Shown here: piece after piece, positions 18,558 to 27,509 of the stretch
How the letters are laid out: the number at the start of each line of letters is the position of its first letter
Numbering within the stretch: the first letter of the stretch is position 1
Assembly: GCA_947502645.1 (NCBI GenBank)
Contig: CANNAD010000001.1
Span: 1,178,001 to 1,242,000 of the forward strand
Length of the DNA: 64,000 bases
Source of the DNA: an uncultured Micrococcaceae bacterium
GTDB lineage: Bacteria; Actinomycetota; Actinomycetes; Actinomycetales; Micrococcaceae
Direction of reading: 5' to 3'
Position numbers and translations under genes: made by a program
The notes under the pieces: generated by a model
What the model was told of the DNA's origin: nothing
What the model saw: the letters and a program-made list of their open reading frames with translations, nothing else
Database searches by the model: none

Positions 18558-20224
18558 CCGGGTTGGACGTGTGGCGGCGACGTTCTGGGCAGTCCCGGGG
18601 TGAGCGGACGACGGCGGCCCCTCTGTCCGAGGGCGCCGAGGACTTTGACCCGTGGGCCCGCACCCGGTCCGTTTCCAGGGTTCGTGAACGAAGCCAGTTT
18701 TGGTCCAGGGCAGGCGACATCTACATGCTGGCTCTGGGTGCGCTGTTCAGCGTGCTGCTGGCGATGGGGATTTTCAGGGCGTTCGCGAACGAGTTTCGGT
18801 CGGACCTCGGCGGCGCAGGGATTGTAGGGGCCGTCCATGGGGTTGTCCCCGTGGAGGTAGCGCTCTCCGCCGCCCTTGCAGCGGTGCTCGTGGCGGGTCT
18901 GCAGCTCACGGCGAAGTTCGGTCCCATCGCCGTGGATGCCGCGCAGGGCCTCTGGTGGTTGTCCCTCCCGGTGCCGCGCAATCCGCTTCTGGTGCGGGTC
19001 CTGCGCGGGCGTCTGGCCTGGATCATGGTGGCGGGGGCGCTCTTGTTTGTCCCCATAGGTGCGATCAACGGTTCCGCTGCCGGGCTGGTTCTTGGCTGCG
19101 TGGCAACTGGCTTGCTGCTGGTCGATGTCATGCTCATCGCCGCAGCGTTTCAGGTCGTGGGGAAGTCGGGTGTGCTCCGGCGCATTCTTCCCGCGGGCCT
19201 TGCGATGGTTGGAGTGCTGTTCGCTATTGAGGTGTTGCTCAGGTTCATGGGCAGCCAGAGAGGCCTCACCCTGATCTGGAATGTGTTGCCGTCCCAATGG
19301 CCGCTGCTGGCGCTCCACGGGAATATGGCTGTCGTCGTCGTACTTGCTGTTACGGCTGTGGCCGGGTACTGGCTGCTCCGAAACCGGCTGGAATGTATCG
19401 CGACGGGCGACCTCATCAGCAGCGGTGCGGTCAGCGGGCACGCAGGCGCCGCGCTGTTTTTCCTCAATACCGGCGAACTCGCCGCAGCACTTGGTTCAGG
19501 TCGTGGCCCCGGATCGAGGAGCCGTTCCCGCGGCGCACAGATGCTGCCTGTCTGGTTACAACGCGGCCCGGTCACCTCCCTGGCGCGCGCTGAGGCGCTG
19601 GTTACCATCCGGAATAGTGGAGTGTTGGGCCGTATGATTGCCGGGCTGGGCGTCCCGGTTGCCGTCGCATTTACTGCAGGAGGTAACGCACCGATTGTGC
19701 TGCTCACCGCCGTCGTGCTGGGCGCGTGTCTTGCCGGAAACGCTGCGGGAGTTGCTGCGCGGGAGGCGGTTCGGATGCCGTCCGCAGGATTTCCGGTGCC
19801 GCTGGGCCGAAAGGCCAGGCGAAGAGCCCATTCGCTGGTGCCGATGCTGCTGCTGGTGCCGTGGGGCTGCGCGCTCGGACTGATTCTCTGGTTGCTCGGT
19901 GGTCCTGGTCTGGAGCTGCTGGTTCTTGGGGCCCTGGCCGGCGTCGCACTTGCGGCGGGCGCGGTTCGGCGGGCGTTCCAGCCGGCAGTGGACTGGGAGT
20001 CGACGATGATGCTCGCGACACTCGGCCGAGCTTCCACCCCGATGATCGGCAACACTATCCACGGCTACGACGTGATGGTGCTCGGGCTGGTACCGCTCGG
20101 CGTGAGTTTGTTCATGACCACCATTCCGACGGCGGCACTCGTGGTCGCGGCCGTCGTCGCCGTCGTGTGCTGGCTGGTGGGGACCACACCGGCAACAGAG
20201 CCGAAACACCTTCAATCGGGCTGA
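18554..20224 (+). CDS. Multi-TM membrane protein, likely ABC permease partner (DUF6297-like)
   Basis: 556 aa, many hydrophobic segments; 4-bp overlap with ABC ATPase. Confidence 0.7.
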   Translation: MTGLDVWRRRSGQSRGERTTAAPLSEGAEDFDPWARTRSVSRVRERSQFWSRAGDIYMLALGALFSVLLAMGIFRAFANEFRSDLGGAGIVGAVHGVVPVEVALSAALAAVLVAGLQLTAKFGPIAVDAAQGLWWLSLPVPRNPLLVRVLRGRLAWIMVAGALLFVPIGAINGSAAGLVLGCVATGLLLVDVMLIAAAFQVVGKSGVLRRILPAGLAMVGVLFAIEVLLRFMGSQRGLTLIWNVLPSQWPLLALHGNMAVVVVLAVTAVAGYWLLRNRLECIATGDLISSGAVSGHAGAALFFLNTGELAAALGSGRGPGSRSRSRGAQMLPVWLQRGPVTSLARAEALVTIRNSGVLGRMIAGLGVPVAVAFTAGGNAPIVLLTAVVLGACLAGNAAGVAAREAVRMPSAGFPVPLGRKARRRAHSLVPMLLLVPWGCALGLILWLLGGPGLELLVLGALAGVALAAGAVRRAFQPAVDWESTMMLATLGRASTPMIGNTIHGYDVMVLGLVPLGVSLFMTTIPTAALVVAAVVAVVCWLVGTTPATEPKHLQSG

Positions 20225-20242
20225 CCTTTCCGCATGGCCCTG

Positions 20243-20314
20243 AGCAAACCCGAGCGAAAGTGTCCGTTCCGAGGGATATATCCGTCTAATCGGCTACTTT
20301 GGCTCGGGTTTGCG
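20243..20314. repeat. Palindromic repeat family 1, copy C
   Basis: AGCAAACCCGAGCGAAAGTGTCCGTTCCGAGGGATATATCCGTC...CTTTGGCTCGGGTTTGCGG. Confidence 0.8.
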
Positions 20315-20350
20315 GGAAGTGGGAGGCGGGGCGCGCGACGGCGGTGGAGG

Positions 20351-21625
20351 CTACCGCGCAGCGTAGTAGCGGCCCAGCACGTCGGCCTTGAGGTCATAGA
20401 ACGTGCCGTCCTCGATCGCGTGTCGGGCATCGTCCACGAGTTTCACGATGAAGCGTTCGTTGTGGATGGAGACCAGAGTGGACGCAACCATTTCCTTGGC
20501 GCGGAACAGGTGGTGGATGTAAGCGCGGCTGTAGTTGGCGCACGCGTAGCAGTCGCAGCCGTCGACGAGCGGCCCGAAGTCTCGTTTGAACCGGGCGTTG
20601 GAGAGGTTGCGGCGGCCGTCCGGTGTGTAGAACGCAGAGGTCCGGGCAACGCGGGTGGGGGAGACGCAGTCGAAGGTGTCCGCCCCGTTCTCGATGGCGG
20701 TGAAGAGGTCGTCCGGCTCGGAGATGCCCAGCAGGTGGCGTGGTTTGTCGAAGGGCAGTTCCTCGGCGCACCAGCGGACAATCGTGCCGAGATTCTCTTT
20801 CTCCAGCGCACCGCCGATCCCGAATCCGTCGAAGTCCATAGCACCCAGATCGCGGCACGCCTTGCGCCGCAGGTCCTCATACTGTGCACCCTGAATGACA
20901 CCGAACAGCGCCTGGTACGGTCGGTGCGAACGCGCATCCGTCAGCCGTTCATGCTCAAGAACGCACCGTTCCGCCCACAGGCGGGTTCGTTCGAGCGAGC
21001 TTTCCTGATAGCCGCGGGAGTTCATGAGAGTGGTTAGCTCGTCGAAAGCAAACATGATGTCAGCGCCGAGCTGGTGCTGGATCTGCATCGAAATTTCGGG
21101 TGTGAACCGGTGCCGGTCACCGTTGAGGTGGCTCTTGAACCACACGCCGTCGTCGTCCACGTGTGCCAGCCGTTCCTTGCCGGCGGCGACGTCGTCGTCC
21201 GCACCACCGGACGTCACGGCGTCCATGTTGATGACCTTCTTGAAGCCCGCACCGAGGCTCATGACCTGAAAACCACCCGAATCCGTGAACGTTGGTCCGT
21301 CCCAATTCATGAACTTCCCCAAACCGCCAGCCTCATCGAGGATGTCCGCGCCCGGCTGCAGGTACAGGTGGTAGGCATTCGCGAGCAGGGCCTGCGCGCC
21401 GAGTTCCTTCATGGATTCCGGGAGCACCGCCTTGACTGTGGCTTTGGTTCCGACGGCGATGAACGCTGGCGTCTGGATGTCGCCATGCGGTGTGGTGATG
21501 GTACCGGTCCGGCCCTGGGAAACGCCGTCGGGCTGCGGCGCGGAGTCCTGAAGACGTGTTTCCGGGGTGAATGAGAACGAGGATTTCTGCGATTGCGGGT
21601 GCACCCATCCATTTTGCCAGCACAT
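20351..21625 (-). CDS. tgt: tRNA-guanine transglycosylase
   Basis: 424 aa; PAFIAVGTKATVKAV, NAYHLYLQPG, FTDSGGFQVMSL, CDCYACANYSRAYIHHLF (zinc site). Confidence 0.95.
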   Translation of the reverse strand: MCWQNGWVHPQSQKSSFSFTPETRLQDSAPQPDGVSQGRTGTITTPHGDIQTPAFIAVGTKATVKAVLPESMKELGAQALLANAYHLYLQPGADILDEAGGLGKFMNWDGPTFTDSGGFQVMSLGAGFKKVINMDAVTSGGADDDVAAGKERLAHVDDDGVWFKSHLNGDRHRFTPEISMQIQHQLGADIMFAFDELTTLMNSRGYQESSLERTRLWAERCVLEHERLTDARSHRPYQALFGVIQGAQYEDLRRKACRDLGAMDFDGFGIGGALEKENLGTIVRWCAEELPFDKPRHLLGISEPDDLFTAIENGADTFDCVSPTRVARTSAFYTPDGRRNLSNARFKRDFGPLVDGCDCYACANYSRAYIHHLFRAKEMVASTLVSIHNERFIVKLVDDARHAIEDGTFYDLKADVLGRYYAAR

Positions 21626-21685
21626 TGTGCCGAAGCTGACCGTGACGCCGACAGCCGAGGAAACGTGGCCGCGTGGAGGGGCGGG

Positions 21686-22417
21686 TCAGTCCAGTGTCGA
21701 CGTCACAATGGGGTCCGATTCCGGGTAGTGACTCCCGCGGAACTCGTCCCACCGTTCCCACACCTCGTGCAACTGCTTTGCGCCGAGGTCGTAGGTGGAG
21801 GCAACCGCCATGGATTCGCCGCCGGGCAGGTCTCCGAGGATGAGGAGCCCATCTCCGTGCTCAGCGTAGGAGTGTACGGTCAGCCCGAGCTGGTGTGGGC
21901 TGCGGAACCACACTCTGCCTGTGATGTCGACGCCGGTGGGCAGGCTGGCGGAGTATTCGTCGCCGGGTGAGGGAACGTCGTCGAGCCCGAGTGTCGAGAT
22001 GATGGACTGGCCGTCCTTCGGTGGGGCGGAGAAGTACAGGGTCCGCCGGTTGGTGTTGGGGTGCCGCTCCAGTGCGAAGCGTAGCTGCTGCAGGAACGTG
22101 ATCCACCCTTCTGTGACGACAGCGTCATCATCAGCGCGCTCCACCGTGACGCGGGTTCCACCGTCCCCGGGCTCGAGCCGGAAGGTGTCGCCGCCCTTGA
22201 CGGTCAGAGCCCGGTGATCCGGGTCCTCGGTGACGTCGGTGAAGTAGATTTCCTCGATCTCATCCTTCAGCGAGTCGGCGTCCCAGCCGTGCCATTGCAG
22301 CAGTTTCGCCGGTTCGCGGAGCATGATCCACACCTGTCGGGCGTCCGCGTTGATGAGCACGCTGAGCGCTTCCATCGCATTCGAGGGCGCTTCCTGAGGA
22401 GCTGATGAGTCCGTCAT
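21686..22417 (-). CDS. SRPBCC domain-containing protein
   Basis: 243 aa; MEALSVLINADARQVWIMLREPAKLLQWHGWDADSLKDEIEEIYF. Confidence 0.65.
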   Translation of the reverse strand: MTDSSAPQEAPSNAMEALSVLINADARQVWIMLREPAKLLQWHGWDADSLKDEIEEIYFTDVTEDPDHRALTVKGGDTFRLEPGDGGTRVTVERADDDAVVTEGWITFLQQLRFALERHPNTNRRTLYFSAPPKDGQSIISTLGLDDVPSPGDEYSASLPTGVDITGRVWFRSPHQLGLTVHSYAEHGDGLLILGDLPGGESMAVASTYDLGAKQLHEVWERWDEFRGSHYPESDPIVTSTLD

Positions 22418-22426
22418 GGCTCGACT

Positions 22427-23299
22427 CTACTCCCGCGGTGAGGCACCGGCCAGACCCCTGATGGCGATGAGTTCGTTGTTGATCTGCCGGTCGAGTTCCT
22501 GGGCGCTGAGGGTCTCGGAACCGCCGTGTGTCCACAGGTACAGCAAGGTGTTCAGGCGCAGCTGCCGCCACTCCTTCTCACTGGCGTCGTCGGCGGTTTC
22601 GGATGCCTTGAGGATTTCGCGGTCGTACAGGTGCGGCTCGTTCATCTGGCGTTGCCGGACGGTTGCCGCCATCTTTGCCCGGAGGGGGTCCGTTTCGGCG
22701 TCGTCCACTGATCGCAGGCGGGCTGCAAGTTCTTCGGAGGTGGTGGTGTCTCCGTTTTCTGCGGTGATGTACGCGGCGATGGCGAGGCAGCTTTCAATCC
22801 ACTTCCATCGACCAAAGTTGCCGTCGAATTCCTGCTGGGTGACCAACTCGGTGACTTTGAGTGCGTTGTCTGTGTCGACGAGGTCAACAAACAACAGCTG
22901 AGCCAGGTCGCGGACGTCCTGCAGGTTGCTGCCGGATTTGATGTTCAGTCCCTTGCCGAGGCGTGCGGCCAGTTCCTGGACCAGCGGGCTTTCGGGGTGA
23001 ACGGCGGCGGCGTGGGCGACGACGGCTTCCGGCGTTCCGTCCTCGGCCGGGATAACGTCGATGGGGCCGGTCTGCTGGTCATCGGAAGCGATGACGGAAA
23101 CGGTCGACGACGCCGCCATCCTGACGCTGGAGCCGTCGTCGAGCGTGGCCACAAGGAGAGCTGCAACGCCGTAGTCGTCGCGTTCGACGCTGAGTTCGCG
23201 AACCTCTTGGGCGGTGCCGCCCGGGGTGATCAGCTGGTGTCCGGTTGCGACGGCGTCGGCCCGAATTATTCGAGTCTCCTGAGGGGTCTCGGCCATCAT
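22427..23299 (-). CDS. Conserved hypothetical protein
   Basis: MMAETPQETRIIRADAVATGHQLITPGGTAQEVRELSVERDDYGVAALLV...; RBS-like GCAGGTGAG upstream of 23299. Confidence 0.7.
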   Translation of the reverse strand: MMAETPQETRIIRADAVATGHQLITPGGTAQEVRELSVERDDYGVAALLVATLDDGSSVRMAASSTVSVIASDDQQTGPIDVIPAEDGTPEAVVAHAAAVHPESPLVQELAARLGKGLNIKSGSNLQDVRDLAQLLFVDLVDTDNALKVTELVTQQEFDGNFGRWKWIESCLAIAAYITAENGDTTTSEELAARLRSVDDAETDPLRAKMAATVRQRQMNEPHLYDREILKASETADDASEKEWRQLRLNTLLYLWTHGGSETLSAQELDRQINNELIAIRGLAGASPRE

Positions 23300-23301
23300 G
23301 C

Positions 23302-23847
23302 TCACCTGCCCCAGCAGACGTGCGCCATGGCCTGGCGAAGCAGGTCGCCGCGTCCGCCGGTGAATTCGTTGAGCAGCCCGGGGCTCAGGGCTTCCTGCGG
23401 TGTGACCCAGGTGAGTTCGAGTGCGTCCTGACGCGGTTCGCATTCGCCGGTGACGGGAATGATGTAGGCCAGCGCGACGGCGTGCTGGCGGTCATCGGTC
23501 AGGCCGGTCTCCGAGGGCGCGGGGAAGTATTCGGCCACCGTGAAAGGTACGGGGCTTGCGGGGAGCTGGGGCATGGCGAAGGGCCCGAGATCCTTCTCCA
23601 GATGCCGGACGAGGGCTGCCCGGATGGTCTCCCGGTACATGACGCGCCCGCTGACGAAGGTGCGGATCATTTCCGCCTGGTCGTTGGCCTGCAACAGCAG
23701 CCCAACCTCTGTCACGTATCCCAGACCGTCCAACCGGACCGGGATGGCTTCGACGTAGACCATGGGCAGGTGTCCGCGGGCCTCGGCGAGGTCCTCTTCT
23801 GAAAGCCATCCGGGATTGGGGTCAGGAGTGCGAACGTTCATAATCAA
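23302..23847 (-). CDS. NUDIX hydrolase-family protein (DUF4916-like)
   Basis: 181 aa; PNPGWLSEEDLAEARGHLPMVYVEAIPVRLDGLGYVTEVGLLLQAN. Confidence 0.75.
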   Translation of the reverse strand: MIMNVRTPDPNPGWLSEEDLAEARGHLPMVYVEAIPVRLDGLGYVTEVGLLLQANDQAEMIRTFVSGRVMYRETIRAALVRHLEKDLGPFAMPQLPASPVPFTVAEYFPAPSETGLTDDRQHAVALAYIIPVTGECEPRQDALELTWVTPQEALSPGLLNEFTGGRGDLLRQAMAHVCWGR

Positions 23848-23962
23848 GTTCTACCCCAAAAGGTTGTGGAGAGTCATGCCCGACTCACTACGCGGGGAAC
23901 GCCACGCCTTCACCGACGACGCGCAGGTGCAGCCGGGTTCCCGGGCGTGCGTCCAACTGGAA

Positions 23963-25109
23963 TTACCCGTCCAGCGTCGCGGCTGCCTCTAGTGTCATCC
24001 AGGCCTGCAGCTGCGTGGAGAGCTCGACGGCGGCTTCCGGAGGATAAGCCTCACCAGCCAGTTTTCGCGGGTCCCACGAAAAGATGGTGACGGTCCGACG
24101 TCGGCCCGTGACGCCCCTGCGGATGTTGCGTTCGCGACGTCTCTCCCAGAAGGCGTCGCCCGTTTCGCGGACCATGCGCGCCGCTGCCGTCCTCACCGTA
24201 TCCGGCAACCGTTCATCGTTCGCCGCCAGCGCCAGATACCGCACGAGGATCCCCGGTGAAGAGCCCGCCGTCGCCGTGGCCATGGGTCAGGAGAACGCCG
24301 TCAACGGACAGGTGCTGCTCCACCGCGAGCACCAGTTCCGCAGCCCGCTCCAGATTCGCCTCACCGCCAAGTTCCAGCAACGCACCCAGAACCGGCCCCT
24401 GATTGTAGGAGTAGACCGCACGAACCAGCACCGGCTCGCCGTCGCGGATCTTCAGCCCATCCAGGTACAGGCCGCGCTCGCCGTCGAGCAGCGAATCGTT
24501 GAGCCAGTCCACGAGTTCCTGCCCACGCTCCGGCTGCCCCTGCCGGGCAAAAAACAAGGCTGCAGGCGCCGTCGCCGGCGTGTTCTTGAAATCGCGTTTC
24601 GTGCTCCAGAAAACCCCGCCGCCCAGCTGCGCTGTATGCGCCGATTCCAGTGCCCGCCGCAGAGCATTGACGGCCTGCTGATTGCGCTGCCGGCCACCGC
24701 GATGGGCGGCGTTCGCCAGGTGATCGAGCCGACCGGCAGCGAGCGCCAGCCACGCCATGTCGTCGTAGAACCAGTTCGTGTACCGCAGAAAGTTGCGGAG
24801 ACGGATGGTGGTCATCAGCCGTGAAGCGAGCGCCCCCGCACTGGGCCTGCGGTCGCCGTCGAACCTGATTCCCGATTCCAGTTCACGCTGGCCGGCATCC
24901 ACCAACGCGTCCACGTAGTGGGCCTGCCACCAGTAGTGCCATTCGGCCACGGATTCACGCCGGGTGGAAGGGTGTTTGACCGCTCCGATGTGCGTGCGCG
25001 GCAGACCGAGGAACCTGCGGCCGAAGTGGTCCACAACAGACTGTGCTGCAATGTCAGCCCGGATAACGAGCTCAGACTGGGACCCGCCGGGCGACTGAGA
25101 ATTGAGCAT
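23963..25109 (-). pseudogene. Glycoside hydrolase family 76-like protein, frameshifted near 24245-24260
   Basis: Two minus ORFs (24213..25109 and 23963..24283) join: ...GVLLTHGHGDGGLFTG | ILVRYLALAANDERLPDTV...; removing one G from CACCGGGGATCC restores a single frame. Confidence 0.75.
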
Positions 25110-25240
25110 GTCATCACCCTATCCGTGGGGCAGTAGAGTCGGGACTGAGCAGTCTGCGCAAGTTTGCGCTCGGCGAGTGCTTCGTGGCCGCCGTCACAGT
25201 ACGCTCAACAAGGATCTTCGAACCCTACGAGGAGGAACAC

Positions 25241-26014
25241 ATGGACATCTCAGGCAGCGTGGCACTCATCACCGGCGGCGCCTCCGGACTCGGTGCGGCA
25301 ACGGCACGGCGCCTGTACGACGCCGGAGCCTCCGTAGTGCTGGTGGACCTCCCGCAGTCCAAGGGCGACGATTTCGCCAAGGAATTGGGCGAGCGCGCCC
25401 GCTTTGTACCCGCCGACGTCACCAACGAGGCCGAGGTCAGCGAAGCCGTCCGTGTAGCCAGCGAGCTCGGGTCATTGCGCATCGTGGTCAACTGCGCCGG
25501 AGTGGCCACACCAGGCAAGGTACTGGGTCGCGACGGCGTCCTTCCCTTGGAACAGTTCAACAAGGTCATCCAGATCAACCTGGTGGGCACCTTCAACGTC
25601 ATCCGCCTCGCCGCCGAAGCCATGGCAGCTACCGAGCCCGTTGAGGTCAACGGCACCCAGGAACGTGGCGTCATCATCAACACTGCCTCTGTGGCAGCGT
25701 TTGACGGACAGATTGGCCAGCCCGCCTACGCCGCCTCCAAGGGCGCAGTCGCGGCCATGACGCTACCCTTGGCCCGCGAGTTCGCGCGCTCGCAGATCCG
25801 TGTTGTCACGGTGGCTCCGGGAATCTTCGAGACGCCGATGATGGCGGGGCTCCCGCAGGAAGCCCAGGATTCTCTGGGCAAGCAGGTTCCGCATCCTTCC
25901 CGTCTCGGCAAGCCGGGGGAATACGCGCAGCTGGCCCAGCACATCATCGAAAACCAGATGCTCAACGGCGAGACCATTCGTCTTGACGGAGCAATTCGCA
26001 TGGCCCCGAAATAA
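25241..26014 (+). CDS. SDR family oxidoreductase, 3-hydroxyacyl-CoA dehydrogenase type-2-like
   Basis: [59 protein letters not shown]. Confidence 0.9.
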   Translation: MDISGSVALITGGASGLGAATARRLYDAGASVVLVDLPQSKGDDFAKELGERARFVPADVTNEAEVSEAVRVASELGSLRIVVNCAGVATPGKVLGRDGVLPLEQFNKVIQINLVGTFNVIRLAAEAMAATEPVEVNGTQERGVIINTASVAAFDGQIGQPAYAASKGAVAAMTLPLAREFARSQIRVVTVAPGIFETPMMAGLPQEAQDSLGKQVPHPSRLGKPGEYAQLAQHIIENQMLNGETIRLDGAIRMAPK

Positions 26015-26032
26015 GCGGAGCCATTTTCTTCC

Positions 26033-27313
26033 ATGACTGTTACAGAAAGGGTGGGCTCATTGCCGAGCGCCGCTGATTCCTTGCCGAGCGCAGATTTCTT
26101 CCATTTTGAGGAGCTGCTTTCGGACCGCGAACAACGCAAGCTGGCTGAGGTGAGGGAGTTCCTCGCCGCAGAGGTTGCCCCGTACGCGGCGGATTGGTGG
26201 AACCGCGAGTACTTCCCGAAGGAGCTGCTGCCCAAGCTGGGGGCGCTCGGTCTGAGTACACCGGTTCAGCAGGGGTACAGCCATTTGTTCGCGGGTCTGG
26301 TCATTGCGGAGATGACCCGCGCGGACACTTCCATTGCCACATTTTTCATGGTCCACCACGACCTCTTCGTGGAGTCCCTGCACCGTTTCGGCACGCAGGA
26401 TCAGAAAGACCGCCTGCTTGATGACGCCATGAGCCTGCGCATCACCGGAGCGTTTGCTCTTACGGAGCCAGACCATGGGTCCGACGTCGCTGGCGGTATG
26501 GCGACGACGGCCACTCGAGACGGGGATAGCTGGATCCTGAACGGGTCCAAACGCTGGATCGGGAACGGCACGTTCTGCGATTACATGCTGGTGTGGGCGC
26601 GCGACACAGAGACCGGGGAGGTGCGCGGTTTCATTGTTGATTCGCGGCTCGAGGGTTTCAGCACACGCAAGATTGAGCACAAGACAGCCTTGCGTACAGT
26701 GCAGAACGCTGACGTGGTGTTTGAGAATGTTCGTGTGCCTGAAGCGGACCGGTTCGCTGGCATCAACAGTTTCAAGGACACCAATCACCTTTTGCGTGGC
26801 TCGCGCATCATGGTGGGGTGGCAGACGGTCGGCCAGCAGCTGGCCGCTTTCGACACAGCCCGCTCTTACGCACTGGAGCGGTTACAGTTTGGCCGCCCCA
26901 TCGCGTCGTTCCAGCTGATCCAGAGTCAGTTGGTGCAGATGCTGGGCAACACGGTGGCCAGCATGTCGATGATGGCCCGTGTGGCCCAGATCCAGGAATC
27001 CGGGGAGCTCCAGGAAGCGGCGGAGCTTCAGGAAGCGGCGGAGCTTCAGGGGGCGGCGGAGCTTCAGGGGGCGACGGGCGACGCCGGTGCGGATATGCCG
27101 CAGGCGGCGCTCGCGAAGTCCTACACTTCAGCGAGGATGCGGGAGACCGTGGCCCACGGCCGTTCCATACTGGGCGGGAACGGGATTGTCACGGACTACC
27201 GCATGGCAAAGATCTTCGCGGATGCAGAGGCCATCTACACCTATGAGGGCTCTTTTGAGATCAATACCCTCATCGTTGGCCGCGACATCACGGGACTCTC
27301 CGCGATCGTCTAA
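26033..27313 (+). CDS. Acyl-CoA dehydrogenase with internal low-complexity insertion
   Basis: FALTEPDHGSDVAGGMATTATRDGDSWILNGSKRWIGNG; ILGGNGIVTDYRMAKIFADAEAIYTYEGSFEINTLIVGR. Confidence 0.92.
   Translation: MTVTERVGSLPSAADSLPSADFFHFEELLSDREQRKLAEVREFLAAEVAPYAADWWNREYFPKELLPKLGALGLSTPVQQGYSHLFAGLVIAEMTRADTSIATFFMVHHDLFVESLHRFGTQDQKDRLLDDAMSLRITGAFALTEPDHGSDVAGGMATTATRDGDSWILNGSKRWIGNGTFCDYMLVWARDTETGEVRGFIVDSRLEGFSTRKIEHKTALRTVQNADVVFENVRVPEADRFAGINSFKDTNHLLRGSRIMVGWQTVGQQLAAFDTARSYALERLQFGRPIASFQLIQSQLVQMLGNTVASMSMMARVAQIQESGELQEAAELQEAAELQGAAELQGATGDAGADMPQAALAKSYTSARMRETVAHGRSILGGNGIVTDYRMAKIFADAEAIYTYEGSFEINTLIVGRDITGLSAIV
27005..27076 (+). repeat. 18-bp in-frame tandem repeat, 4 copies (ELQxAA)
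   Basis: gagctccaggaagcggcg / gagcttcaggaagcggcg / gagcttcagggggcggcg / gagcttcagggggcgacg. Confidence 0.95.
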
Positions 27314-27340
27314 GGGGAGTGGCGGACGTCGCCTTGGCGC

Positions 27341-27441
27341 TGCCCCAAAACTTCGTACAGTTGACGCGACCCTGCCCCAAAACTTCGTACACTTGACGCG
27401 ACCTTGACACCCTCAAGGTCGCGTTATCTGTGCACTCGACG
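27341..27441. repeat. Dispersed hairpin repeat family 2, copy 1 (with 32-bp direct duplication)
   Basis: TGCCCCAAAACTTCGTACA[G/C]TTGACGCGACC twice, then GCGACCTTGA...TCAAGGTCGC stem and CTGTGCACTCGACG. Confidence 0.8.
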
Positions 27442-27509
27442 TGCGGAGTCGGCCAGGCGAGAGCTTATCCACGGACCATACCGTTTCTCCGGTGAGGCAG
27501 GATAAGAAG

